NCBI RefSeq assembly: GCF_000591035.1 | Contig: NC_022521.1 | Span: 1,302,001 to 1,366,000 of the forward strand | Reading direction: 5' to 3' | DNA from: Aeropyrum camini SY1 = JCM 12091 | GTDB lineage: Archaea; Thermoproteota; Thermoprotei_A; Sulfolobales; Acidilobaceae | DNA: 64,000 nt | Shown: piece by piece, positions 50,802 through 59,631 of the stretch | Position numbering within the stretch: position 1 is the first letter of the stretch | Layout of the letters: each line of letters starts with the position of its first letter | Notes under the pieces: generated by a model | What the model was told of the DNA's origin: nothing | Database searches by the model: none | The model's input: the letters and a program-made list of their open reading frames with translations, nothing else | Position numbers and translations under genes: made by a program

Positions 50802-52715
50802 CTATGGCTGGCGTTGGCGGGGCTGTTTGGGCAGCTCCTCGGCCGCCCTTTGTAGGAGAGTTATGTAGTATAGCCTGTCTATACTCCGGGGCGGCCCCTG
50901 CCATACTGGGTGCGGTCTTCCTCCCCCGGCTACAACGTATTTTACCGTGGGCGTCTGGATGGGGCTTTTAACCCACGCTCTTCTCCACGGCGTGTTCCTC
51001 GAGGAGGAGGGGTCTACCCTCCTCTCTATAACCAGCTTCTCTATCGGCGGTGTGCCCTCTCTAAGAAGCTTCACATACCTCCCTATCTCCCCCCACGCCC
51101 TCTCCACGGCCCCGGGCCACTCCCCGGGGTGCCTGGCCTCCGCCAGCCTTGCTATGGCTGACGCCTGCGCCTCCCTAACTATCTCAGGCGTGTCCCGCCT
51201 GACGGCCGCCACCCCCTTCAGCTTCACGCCCCCGCTCTCCAGGGCGCCGTAATACTTGTTAACCGCGCCGTGGCCCCTCCTGGTGGGAGGTATGTAGAGC
51301 CACGTATACTCGGCCTCTATCTTCACGGGAACCCCAGTCCGCCTCTCAATCTCCCAGGCGACCTCCCCTGGGGTGCCGCGGGGCTCCACTGGCTGTATGA
51401 AGATGGAGTCTACCAGGGAGTGTATGAGCCTATACCCCATCTCCACAGCCACCTCCTCCGCAGCGGCCAGAGCCCTCCTGGCAGCGGCCGTCACAGTCTC
51501 GTAGGCCGCTATGCTGCCGAAGAGGCTGTTCCTGAAGCCTAGGTAGCCGAAGCCGGAGACGAGTATCCACTTTATAGCCTCCTGCTCCTCCCTCAGCCCC
51601 CGCCTCCGGGCCTCGTCCCTGAGGGCCACAAGCCTGCCGAGGACCTCGGATACAAGCCCCCTCCTATCCATACACATCCTGTGCCCCCCGTAGCCGGGCG
51701 CGGGGTCTAGGGTGTTCTCGCACGGCGTGTCGACAGTTTCGGCGCTTATGTTATACATGGAGATGAGCCTCGGGTAGAGGCTAGAGTAGTCCAGCTGTAC
51801 AACCCCCCAGTAAACACCGGGCTCGGGCAGTCTAGCAGCCCCCGGCATGTCAGACTCCACAAGGCTCCTGAGGCTCCTGAACCTCTCGTGCCGGGGCGCA
51901 CGCTCGTCCAGGAGGTACCTCCTCCTATAAGCCTCCCTAGCCTCAGCCGCGGTCAGCACCCTGCCTATAGGGGCTCCATGGGCCATTGTGTAGGGCAGCC
52001 AGGATAGCCTCATCCACACTACGAGGCCCCGAGGCCCCACCAGGTTCCTGTCGGGCTCGAACCACATGTACTCGCGGAACCGGGAGGAACCCTCCAGAAT
52101 TAGCCTCACCGGGCTTCTGGCAACGACTACATGGGGCCTGCAGCCCCTGAGCACATCCAAAGCCCCGTCGACACTACCCACCGCCTCCTCCCAGCCTCCA
52201 CACACTACCTTGAACCGTCCAGGCTTCTCCACGGGGCTGGATATGGGGCCGTGCCAGGAGTAGGCCTCCACGACAGCCAAAGACAGGACCTCATAATCCT
52301 CGAGGGGGCCGCACACCCTGCCCAGGGGGCAGCCGGGGCGGAGGCCCAGGCGCCAGAGGACCTCCACCAGGGGGCCTGGATACTTGTTAACCCTCCTAGC
52401 AACTCCCCGGGCCTCGAGGGCCGAGGCCACACGCCCAACCCCTTCCCACCCGCCCTCCACAACAACGACCTCCACCAGCCTGTCATACCTGGGGGGAGAC
52501 AGCCAGTCCTCCACCCAGGCCTCCACACCCTCCGCCTCCACGCCCCTGGCCAGGGTGCTGGCATCCGTGTTGATGGGGAGTAGGTAGGCGCGGGCCGCCG
52601 CCCCGACATTCAGGGCCTCGAGCCCCCCGCCCGGCGATGCTACTGTTAGCTGGAGCAGTCTGCCGCCGAGGGGCTCAGCGTCAAGTATGAGCCTCTCCCC
52701 CACCCTCCCCACCAC
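50802..52715 (-). CDS. polB2: PolB2-like family B DNA polymerase with altered active-site motifs
   Basis: The product is 637 residues. The C-terminal half is a B-family palm and fingers domain: motif A LDYSSLYPRLI (D309) is intact. Motif B is KWILVSGFGYLG (from K382), with the usual Asn-Ser changed. Motif C reads HSLVDSIF (432-439) where active enzymes have YxDTDSIF, so the first Asp is replaced by Leu and only D436 remains. The N-terminal half is short for an exonuclease domain and lacks recognisable exo motifs. This fits the crenarchaeal PolB2 group, regarded as weakly active or non-catalytic. GTG start; it overlaps the upstream small gene by 35 bp. Confidence 0.85.
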   Translation of the reverse strand: MVGRVGERLILDAEPLGGRLLQLTVASPGGGLEALNVGAAARAYLLPINTDASTLARGVEAEGVEAWVEDWLSPPRYDRLVEVVVVEGGWEGVGRVASALEARGVARRVNKYPGPLVEVLWRLGLRPGCPLGRVCGPLEDYEVLSLAVVEAYSWHGPISSPVEKPGRFKVVCGGWEEAVGSVDGALDVLRGCRPHVVVARSPVRLILEGSSRFREYMWFEPDRNLVGPRGLVVWMRLSWLPYTMAHGAPIGRVLTAAEAREAYRRRYLLDERAPRHERFRSLRSLVESDMPGAARLPEPGVYWGVVQLDYSSLYPRLISMYNISAETVDTPCENTLDPAPGYGGHRMCMDRRGLVSEVLGRLVALRDEARRRGLREEQEAIKWILVSGFGYLGFRNSLFGSIAAYETVTAAARRALAAAEEVAVEMGYRLIHSLVDSIFIQPVEPRGTPGEVAWEIERRTGVPVKIEAEYTWLYIPPTRRGHGAVNKYYGALESGGVKLKGVAAVRRDTPEIVREAQASAIARLAEARHPGEWPGAVERAWGEIGRYVKLLREGTPPIEKLVIERRVDPSSSRNTPWRRAWVKSPIQTPTVKYVVAGGGRPHPVWQGPPRSIDRLYYITLLQRAAEELPKQPRQRQP

Positions 52716-52941
52716 TCCCCCTGCAGGACCTCGCTGCCTCCAGTATCATCGCTATGTAGACGGGCTCCATGGGGTCGCTCATCGGCACGTACCTGTAGGC
52801 CTCCAGTATCCTCCTGTAGCTGGAGAGCAGGTCCTCGAGGAGCCTCCTATCCTCGCTGCTCCTAAGGTGGCGGATGAGCCTGCGGAGCCTCTCAACCTCA
52901 GCCTCTACAAGTACTCTTCCAGGGGCCGCTGTCCTGCCCAT
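52681..52941 (-). CDS. Small helical protein between RecA-like and PolB2 genes
   Basis: The product is 86 residues, almost all helical and highly charged (VLVEAEVERLRRLIRHLRSS; RRLLEDLLSSYRRILEAYRY), with a Gly-rich tail. No known motif is seen. It overlaps the RecA-like gene by 37 bp upstream and polB2 by 35 bp downstream, so all three are probably translated together and made in a fixed ratio. It is likely an adaptor between the two larger proteins. Confidence 0.7.
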   Translation of the reverse strand: MGRTAAPGRVLVEAEVERLRRLIRHLRSSEDRRLLEDLLSSYRRILEAYRYVPMSDPMEPVYIAMILEAARSCRGSGGEGGGEAHT

Positions 52942-53570
52942 AGGAGCCTCACCCCCAACTCAGGCTCGGGGGCTAGAGCGGCCTGGGGCACGGGCTTCGC
53001 CGGGTGCTTCAGCAGCGTAGCAAACACCCCCCGCCCCCTCCACTCAGCCCGGGCTATCACGTGGACGCTGTGGTGGTGGAAGTGGCCCCCCTCAGGCCTT
53101 AGCCTCCCGAACTGGGAGACCCTGTTAGCAACGAAAACAAGGCTATCCCGGGCGGCGGCGCGGAGGGCCCCCGTTATGCGGGTTAGGAGGCTGTATGCCA
53201 GAGGGGTTCTGGGGGCGAACCTGAAGGGGTCCACCACGGCAACCGTGCCAGCGCCTGTTGAGGAGGCCTCCACCACCAGGCTGGCCACGTCGTGGAGCCT
53301 GAAGGCCCGGGCGAACAGTATGTTCCCCGGGTCCCCGCCCCTCAGCCTGGAGAGCCTGGCCGCCAGGTAGGGGTCGAACCCGCCGAAGTCCTGCACGTTA
53401 ACAACAGCCACCCTACCCCTGCGGGAAGCCTCAGCCACCGCGGTATGGGCCAGAAGCCTCGCCGCACCCCCATAGACCTCCACAACCCAGCCCGACCGAG
53501 GCACCGGGTTCAGGAGCCTGTCGAGAGTGGGGACGCCAGTAACACCCGTCAACACCCCGCACCTCGCCAA
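52905..53570 (-). CDS. Degenerate RecA/RadA-superfamily protein
   Basis: The product is 221 residues. The opening TGVPTLDRLLN...GWVVEVYGG has the RadA/KaiC-style lead into the P-loop, but the P-loop itself reads GGAARLLAHT (34-43) without the GK(S/T) core. The Walker B position is VAVVDPFRF (111-119, D114 kept). ATP binding is therefore doubtful. The rest (LFVANRV, VIARAEWRGRGVFATLLKHP) follows the RecA core pattern. TTG 53570 lies about 26 nt behind a TATA-like CATTTATC, so it is probably leaderless and heads the operon with polB2. Confidence 0.75.
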   Translation of the reverse strand: MARCGVLTGVTGVPTLDRLLNPVPRSGWVVEVYGGAARLLAHTAVAEASRRGRVAVVNVQDFGGFDPYLAARLSRLRGGDPGNILFARAFRLHDVASLVVEASSTGAGTVAVVDPFRFAPRTPLAYSLLTRITGALRAAARDSLVFVANRVSQFGRLRPEGGHFHHHSVHVIARAEWRGRGVFATLLKHPAKPVPQAALAPEPELGVRLLWAGQRPLEEYL

Positions 53571-53682
53571 TGTGAAAAGCCGTCCTGCTGATAAATGCGG
53601 CGGGGTAACGTGGAACCACGGGCCCCCTCACCCTCCCAAACCTAACCAGGGCTGAGCTGTAAGAAACCCGTCTACACCAGGG

Positions 53683-54399
53683 CTACGGGTATTCCACGGC
53701 GTGTGCTTCGGTCTTGAAGCCAGCCGGGGTCACAACCTCTGCCACAGACTTGAACGGCGTCTCCACCAGGAACACAAGGTTCTCGTCAACATAGTGGCCG
53801 GGCTTGAGGTCCACGGTCTTGAGGGCCAACTGGAATATGCAAAAGCCTTTGAGCAGGCTGCCTTCCCGGACGTCGAACTCAACCCAGAACCCCTGCCACT
53901 GAGGCTCTTCCCTGCCGAAGAACTCGTACACAGCCTTCCTGGTGTAGCAGGAAGCCAGCGGCCCCCCATACCCCAGCTCCACCGTCTCCCCGCCCAGGTT
54001 GGCCAGCGTAATGTAGACGTCCAGAAGCGCAAGATCATCCACGCCATCCGCCCAGGCCTCGGGGGCACTGTCGCACAGGTCGGCGGAACTCGAGCCACTA
54101 CAGTACTCCTCCAGGAGGGAGACAAAGTTCCTCAGTAGACTCTCGTCGGTGTAGAAGCTGTAGACAACACGGACCTCCAGCCCATCCACAGTAAACTCGT
54201 ACTCGATAGTCTTAGAGGGCTCGAAACCCTCGATAACGCTAGTCCTCCCAGAGAACTGGCCCATAGGCAGCATAAAATCTGAGCCGGAGCTTCCAGGCGA
54301 CAGCAGGAAGTAGGCTGCGGAGGCCACGGCTAGGAGAGCCGCTATAGCTGCTGCGAACAGCAGAGAGCCGCCTGGCCGGTGCCACTCAAGGATGGGCAA
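53683..54399 (-). CDS. Exported or membrane-anchored protein of unknown function
   Basis: The product is 238 residues with one N-terminal membrane segment (LLFAAAIAALLAVASAAYFLL, about 13-33), then an extracellular-looking domain of beta strands. Four Cys (in LEEYCSGSSSADLC, ASCYT, KGFC) could make two disulfides outside the cell. I recognise no family. It lies between the PolB2 operon and the AT-rich block, with normal base composition. Confidence 0.6.
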   Translation of the reverse strand: MPILEWHRPGGSLLFAAAIAALLAVASAAYFLLSPGSSGSDFMLPMGQFSGRTSVIEGFEPSKTIEYEFTVDGLEVRVVYSFYTDESLLRNFVSLLEEYCSGSSSADLCDSAPEAWADGVDDLALLDVYITLANLGGETVELGYGGPLASCYTRKAVYEFFGREEPQWQGFWVEFDVREGSLLKGFCIFQLALKTVDLKPGHYVDENLVFLVETPFKSVAEVVTPAGFKTEAHAVEYP

Positions 54400-54552
54400 A
54401 GTGAAGCCCCGCCAATATCATATAATCAGTGAAACCCCCTTTTAACAAGCTTAACACGAACACACAGCCGCTAGCTGTGAATATAACGTATCTCGTCTAA
54501 CCTATTCTCTACGATAATTGTGAGTGTCAAAGCAGTAGTTCCCAACTCTTGT

Positions 54553-55170
54553 TTAATCGTTGCCGCTCGTAACAAGTGCACTGGCGAGATCTACTAGGTT
54601 GTCCAGCTCTTCCCGTTGTATTTCGAAGGGGTTTGTACTGCTTCCGGCCCTCTCCAGTACGGCGGCTATTTTCTGTAGGGCTTCCCCGTCTTCGGAGAGC
54701 TTATTTACAATGTCCTCGTGCTCCTTACCGGTGAGGCCTGCGAAATACATGAATAGGCTCCCGTATACTAGATACCATTTTCTATAATGTTCGTCGCCCT
54801 CCAAATCATTTAGCGCCTTACTTAATGTTGCCAGTGCCTTCGAGTTAACTACCGCCGAGGCAACCAGGAAGCGCGTCCTCTCGGGGTCACTGTCATAGCT
54901 GCTGGCGAGCGCCATAATGTCGTCAGCCAGAATTGACACGTGGAATCCCGAGCCATCTACCAAGCTACTGGCAACCCTCTCTTCGTTTTTAACATACTCT
55001 AGGTTGGAGTATGCGCTAATAGCGAATGATACTAGCAACACGCCGAACAACATCTTAAACAGCCGAGGATAACCAAGTTTATGCATGACAATATACACCA
55101 CTAGATGATATTCCCGATTCATATTCATTATAACTATCATTATAACTAACCAGGCAAGAAGCTTAGACAA
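54553..55170 (-). CDS. Unknown protein with N-terminal membrane segment
   Basis: The frame gives 205 residues, but the real start is probably internal. Two candidates are the ATG opening MHKLGYPRLF and the next ATG before MLFGVLLVSFAISAY, which would be a signal or anchor. The rest is helical and acidic (DDIMALASSYDSDPERTRFLV; LDNLVDLASALVTS). No family is recognised. The gene is AT-rich compared with its neighbours and lies in the accessory block next to tRNA-His. Confidence 0.5.
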   Translation of the reverse strand: MSKLLAWLVIMIVIMNMNREYHLVVYIVMHKLGYPRLFKMLFGVLLVSFAISAYSNLEYVKNEERVASSLVDGSGFHVSILADDIMALASSYDSDPERTRFLVASAVVNSKALATLSKALNDLEGDEHYRKWYLVYGSLFMYFAGLTGKEHEDIVNKLSEDGEALQKIAAVLERAGSSTNPFEIQREELDNLVDLASALVTSGND

Positions 55171-55280
55171 ACCTTACTAATTATCCTAGCACTAAACAAT
55201 AGCGGCCAGTTGGTAGGCTAATCCTACTATATTTTAAACTAATTAAATTTAAGTTTACTCTAGAATGAAGGGGGCCCTTT

Positions 55281-56196
55281 GTGCGGAAACTCGTCGTACT
55301 CATGCTATTGACGGCTGCACTAGTTATATCATTACCCCTCCTAGCATACTTTCTAGCATTACCCCCTGGAGACACTAACAGGGATACTATGTCTGCTGCT
55401 GAACAAGTTGAGAAGAAGTATAGTGGTTGGAAGGGGGTTGAAAGCATGGTCACTCCCTTAGATGAGTACATAAAAGCTGTCACTGGTGGCGCTGCCTCGT
55501 TTAGCGACCTCATATGGCCTCATGCTGATTCCCAGAACCCATTCCAAGACCTACTAGATAGAGGGGTCGGTGTAGCTATTGTGACTATTACATCAGTTAA
55601 AACCGTCTACCGCTACAGTGATACCATCACTTATGTCGTCTACGATGCCAGGATTGACTAGGTAATCGTTAAACCCGAGAACACTATGACTATGCCTCCC
55701 AAATCGTAATGCATTAAATCCCCAGAGTTATGTGACCGTGCTGAGACTCCTGAGACTCAGAGCAGAGCCGTCGACGAGCTGATATCCACAATTAGGGATG
55801 GTAATACGGTCGAACTGTTGTTGCGTGCTTTCATAGCTAAAGACTCCATAAACAAGACCAACCTGACAATCGAGGATGTAGCATCTCCCTTCCCACTGCT
55901 AGAACCGGGGAACCAGTATCTTGTATTCATAAAACCCGAGCCAAACGGCATTCAGGTCTACTACGATTTCATCTGGGGCCCGTGGGCGTATCTAATACAG
56001 GATGGGAAGGTGTATAGCCTCAACAACGTTAAGCCCCCGGACAACGTAATCCTGGACCCGACAAAATTCTTCAAAAGCCCTTACATACACTGGGAACCCT
56101 ATCCTTATGATAAAGCTTAGAGAGATAGCCGTACAAAAGCTAAGCGCAAACGATGAACCTCTAGAAGATTTCATTTCAAAAATAACGGGAGGGTGA
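55281..56196 (+). pseudogene. Broken gene for an exported protein (two stops and a frameshift)
   Basis: One frame carries a signal peptide (MRKLVVLMLLTAALVISLPL) and a soluble domain up to TAG at 55659-55661, continues coherently (VIVKPENTMTMPP) to TAA at 55707-55709, and continues again (TVELLLRAFIAKDS...LEPGNQYLVFIKPEPNGIQ) to TAG at 56118-56120. The tail (REIAVQKLSANDEPLEDFISK) lies in the +1 frame and ends at TGA 56194-56196. Charged and hydrophobic patterns stay protein-like across all breaks, so the gene was lost recently. The intact form would be about 300 residues, exported, of unknown role. Confidence 0.7.
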
Positions 56197-56362
56197 AACA
56201 CAAGTGACACTGCAGAAGACAAGTTTATATTGAATTTTGCATTATTTTAATAATAGCCTTGATTGGCAGCACAATGCATGTGTATGCCTAGGCTCCTTAT
56301 AAACCAGATAGTGGACGGCCTAAATAGAGAAATCTGGTTGGAATGATTTCAGGAGTGGTTTG

Positions 56363-56441
56363 TGGGGCCCGGGCCGGGATTTGAACCCGGGACCTCCGGA
56401 TCCACAGTCCGGCGCTCTATCCAGGCTGAGCTACCCGGGCC
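56363..56441 (-). tRNA. tRNA-His (GUG)
   Basis: The cloverleaf has acceptor GCCCGGG/CCCGGGC, anticodon stem CCGGA/TCCGG with loop CTGTGGA (anticodon GTG) and T arm with GTTCAAAT. The extra G at -1 (position 56441) faces discriminator C73, the identity pair of tRNA-His. CCA is encoded. A TATA-like GTAAAATG lies about 26 nt upstream on the minus strand. Confidence 0.96.
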
Positions 56442-56643
56442 ACCCTCGTGGGTTGTCCGAGTCATTTTACGGTGCTCCTCGTGGCTCGGGATAGCAGATC
56501 ATCGCCCCCCGTGGCTGCGGGGCTCAACCCGGGCCCCAGCCGTTTATGTATGAATGCCTGCTGGACCCTATATAGATCTAGCATCACCACTTAGCCCAGC
56601 TCTTTACCCCGGTTTCTTAATGGGTTTGGCTGGCTGGGGTTGG

Positions 56644-57189
56644 TTGGGTGTGGGTAGGGAGGCCTATACGCTTGGCCATGGCTCGAGGAGTCTGGAGGAG
56701 ATTGCGGGTCTCGCCGGATCTGTGGGTTCTAGGGTTGTGGTTGACGTGAGGAGGTGGCCTAGGAGCAGGCGGTACCCATGGCTGTCTAGGGAGAGTCTGG
56801 AGGGTTTTCTCAGGGGCCGGGGCTTGGCTTATATCCACCTACCCTTCCTGGGTGGCTATAGGTCTTTCGGGAGGGATGTTGACCCTTCGCTGAGGTCCTC
56901 GTTCTCCTGCTTCGAGTCGGAGGGGTTCAACGCCTACGCAGCCTACCTCGCCTCGAGCCCCGCCGCCTGGAGGGGGCTGGAGGTTATAGCTTATCTGGCC
57001 GAGGCGGGGGCGAGGCCTGTTGTTATGTGTAGCGAGAGGCTTCCGTGGAGGTGCCACCGGAAGGTGATAGCCGACTGGCTCTATAACAGGGGTTTCAAGG
57101 TGTTCCACGTTCTGGAGCGGGGGAGGGTTGTGGAGCACGGGGGGACTAGGTGTGTGGAGATGCTCTCCCCCCGGCCAGGCAGGGTCTAG
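56644..57189 (+). CDS. DUF488 family protein
   Basis: The product is 181 residues from TTG 56644, which lies about 26 nt behind TTTCTTAATG, so it is probably leaderless. Family hallmarks are YTLGHGSRSLEEI (N-terminus), VVVDVRRWPRSRRYPWLS, the aromatic YIHLPFLGGYRSFG and the Cys motif VVMCSERLPWRCHRKVIADWL near the end. DUF488 proteins are of unknown function; the C-x6-C-H pattern suggests a metal or thiol site. The 3' end overlaps the convergent glycosylase gene by 44 bp. Confidence 0.85.
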   Translation: MGVGREAYTLGHGSRSLEEIAGLAGSVGSRVVVDVRRWPRSRRYPWLSRESLEGFLRGRGLAYIHLPFLGGYRSFGRDVDPSLRSSFSCFESEGFNAYAAYLASSPAAWRGLEVIAYLAEAGARPVVMCSERLPWRCHRKVIADWLYNRGFKVFHVLERGRVVEHGGTRCVEMLSPRPGRV

Positions 57190-57757
57190 GGGGTGGAGAG
57201 ACCCGGGCCCTAGAGACGAAGCGGCTTCCCACTATGTAGAACCTGAGGGGGAGTTCTAGGTCCTCGGCTACGCCCACACGGCCAGAGCACCCTATACTGT
57301 GCACCACCTCCCCCGGAGGGTCCTCAATCCTCAGGGGGGAGCTGCTAGAGTAGAGCGGGACTCCGTCATGCTCTTTGCCTATTGAGAGGGCCCTAGATAG
57401 CCTCCCAGGCCCTATGGGAGGGGGTTCTAGGCTCGGCGGCTCGAGGGGCTGGCAGGACCTCAGCAGCACCGCCCCGGCCATACCCTCGTTGTGGGCTACT
57501 ATGTTGAGCAGCCACTGTCTATGCATACCGTAAACCAGAGCCCTCCCAGGCTCCCCATGGAGGGCCCTCCATATCCTTCCCCTACCCCTCCTGGCCCTGG
57601 AGGCGGGGTCGCACTCGCCGAAGTAGGCCTCAGCCTCCGTCACCATACACCTCATACATGCTCCGCTGGTGCAGGAGACAAGGATTTTGCCCAGCAGCTC
57701 TCTAGCCACAATGTCGGGCTGTCTATGGTAAAAACTCTTGGGCAGGAGCCTATCCAC
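57146..57757 (-). CDS. mpg: Alkyladenine (3-methyladenine) DNA glycosylase, MPG/AAG family
   Basis: This base-excision repair enzyme removes alkylated purines. It is 203 residues. It opens with LLPKSFYHRQPDIVARELLGKILV, followed by the active-site region VTEAEAYFGECDPASRA (about 39-55, catalytic Glu) and YGMHRQWLLNIV (about 96-107), as in AAG enzymes. The tail beyond about 190 is low in complexity and overlaps the DUF488 gene, so the native protein end may be partly constrained by that overlap. Confidence 0.9.
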   Translation of the reverse strand: MDRLLPKSFYHRQPDIVARELLGKILVSCTSGACMRCMVTEAEAYFGECDPASRARRGRGRIWRALHGEPGRALVYGMHRQWLLNIVAHNEGMAGAVLLRSCQPLEPPSLEPPPIGPGRLSRALSIGKEHDGVPLYSSSSPLRIEDPPGEVVHSIGCSGRVGVAEDLELPLRFYIVGSRFVSRARVSPPPRPCLAGGRASPHT

Positions 57758-57790
57758 CCTCTACCCCCGAAGTCTTGGACGGAAAGCGGG

Positions 57791-59008
57791 CTAGCCTCTG
57801 GAGAGCTCCCTAGAAGCCCTGACTATTATCTCCGCCCCTTCCTTCACGTCGCTTGTTGCGGTGGCAAAACTCAACCTCACGTGCTCCCTCCCAACGTTCT
57901 CAGGGAAGCTGGTGCCAGGCAGGACGAGGACTCCGTAGTTGTATAGCAGTTTCTCGGCTAGCTGCTCAACGTTGAGCCCGGTCTTCTTTAGGAGGCCGGC
58001 TACGCGGGGGAACATGTAGAAGGCGCCCTCCGGTAGGTAAGGCTCTATACCCTCGGCCTGGGATAGTATGTCGTGGAGTATTCTCGCCCTTCTCCTGAAC
58101 TCGTCGACCATCTCCCTCACAGGCCCCCAGTCGCCCTTTAGGGCGGCTACACCGGCCTTCTGGGCTATGCTTGGGGGGCAGCTATATATGGTGACCGCGA
58201 GGTCTAGGGCCTTCGGTATGACCTCACTCCTGAGCACCACGTATCCAAGCCTCCAGCCGGTCATGCTGAAGGTCTTGCTGAACCCGTTGACGTAGACTAG
58301 GTTATCCCTCCAGTCGGGGAGGGATAGGGTGCTCTTGAACGGCTTGTCAGTGTAGAGAAAGTTGTCGTAGATCTCGTCGGCAAGTATGATTATCCCCCTC
58401 CTCCTCGCTATCTCGTGGATGGTTTCAACCTGCTCGGGGGGGAACACGCTTCCCGTCGGGTTGTGAGGGTTGTTTATAACTATCATCCTAGTCCTCTCGT
58501 TCACAGCCCTCTCTATAGCCTCTATATCAAACCTGAAGCCAAGGCCCGGCTCGAACCTCATGGGCACGTACACAGGCTTCGCGCCGAAGAGCTTGGCGAC
58601 CTGCGCGTAGGCGTAGTAGCTGGGGTCGGGTATTATAACCTCGTCCCCAGGCCTGAGATAGAGAGCCATACCCAGGAATATAGCCGTCTTAGCCCCAGTA
58701 GTCGCTATAACCTCGTCGGGGGAGACGTCCGCGCCGTACCTAGAGTTTAGGTACCATGCTATGGCCTCCCTCAGCTCAGGTATCCCGGCGGTCTCCGTAT
58801 AGCCTGTGAAACCCTCGTCCAGAGCCTTCTTAGCCGCCTCCCTGATATGGAGGGGCGTGGGGAAGTCGGGCTGGCCTATGCCGAAGCTTATAACGCGCCT
58901 GCCCTCCTGAGCGAGCTTCCTCGCCACGGCGAGGTATGCGAATGCAGTCTCACCCTCTATCTCCAAAACCCTCTCCTGAACATCCAGTGTGGGGTTCTCC
59001 CGGGGCAA
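57791..59008 (-). CDS. PLP-dependent aminotransferase (aspartate aminotransferase family, class I)
   Basis: The product is about 405 residues of fold type I. Key sites are ISFGIGQPDFPTP (about 40-52), the cofactor-binding ATTGAKTAIFLG and NPHNPTGSVFP, and the Schiff-base lysine in NGFSKTFSMTGWRLGY (about 241-256), with the substrate Arg near the C-terminus (VRLSFA). Substrate could be Asp, Ala or aromatic amino acids. GTG 59020 lies only a few bases behind the TATA box (59030-59022), so TTG 59008 is the better start. Confidence 0.9.
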   Translation of the reverse strand: MPRENPTLDVQERVLEIEGETAFAYLAVARKLAQEGRRVISFGIGQPDFPTPLHIREAAKKALDEGFTGYTETAGIPELREAIAWYLNSRYGADVSPDEVIATTGAKTAIFLGMALYLRPGDEVIIPDPSYYAYAQVAKLFGAKPVYVPMRFEPGLGFRFDIEAIERAVNERTRMIVINNPHNPTGSVFPPEQVETIHEIARRRGIIILADEIYDNFLYTDKPFKSTLSLPDWRDNLVYVNGFSKTFSMTGWRLGYVVLRSEVIPKALDLAVTIYSCPPSIAQKAGVAALKGDWGPVREMVDEFRRRARILHDILSQAEGIEPYLPEGAFYMFPRVAGLLKKTGLNVEQLAEKLLYNYGVLVLPGTSFPENVGREHVRLSFATATSDVKEGAEIIVRASRELSRG

Positions 59009-59073
59009 CAGCGTATCCACCTTAAAAATATGATAACGGCTCGGGCTAGAAATACCTATTATGGGAGTAGACC

Positions 59074-59631
59074 TTGTCGAAGTACAACGTTAGGGTGAGG
59101 ACCTTCCAGAAGAGCTACATCCGCATTGGCCCCGCGCTGCTGGGGGTTCTGCAGCTAGAGAGGAGTGAGGGCTTCACGGAGGAGGGCGACCCGCTTGACA
59201 CGCTTAGCTACGTTATAGAGAGCAGGGCTAAGACGAGCGACTATGTCGAGGTGGAGATAGAGTTTATATCCAGGAGCAGGAGCCACGAGACACTGCCCGA
59301 CAAGATAATAAGGGGGGAGTACGGCGTTGCGAAGAGGTTCCAGGCGAGGCCCCTCTTCCCCAGGCCCGCAAAGCTTCTGAGGGTGGGGGTGGTTAGGCTC
59401 CCGAGGATCATGGAGAGTATGAAAAAGCAAGGAGGCTACGCCTCGGTAAAGGAGGAGGATATAGAGTGGTACGCGCCATCGGGTAGCGTGTATGTGCTGG
59501 AGGGTGAGGCCGAGGTTCAGGAGGACGTGGCTTACCTGGTGCTCGAGACGGAGCATGGTAGGAGGTGGCTTAGGACCCTCACAAGCCTCGTCTTGAAGCC
59601 CCCCTCTCTGCAACACGATCAACAAGCCTAG
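59074..59631 (+). CDS. Conserved-looking protein of unknown function
   Basis: The product is 185 residues, soluble and basic, mostly beta strands (YNVRVRTFQKSYIRIGPALL; YVEVEIEFISRSRSHETLP; YVLEGEAEVQEDVAYLVLET). I recognise no family. TTG 59074 follows GGGAG. It is divergent from the aminotransferase gene and overlaps the convergent zinc-finger gene by 53 bp. Confidence 0.65.
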   Translation: MSKYNVRVRTFQKSYIRIGPALLGVLQLERSEGFTEEGDPLDTLSYVIESRAKTSDYVEVEIEFISRSRSHETLPDKIIRGEYGVAKRFQARPLFPRPAKLLRVGVVRLPRIMESMKKQGGYASVKEEDIEWYAPSGSVYVLEGEAEVQEDVAYLVLETEHGRRWLRTLTSLVLKPPSLQHDQQA

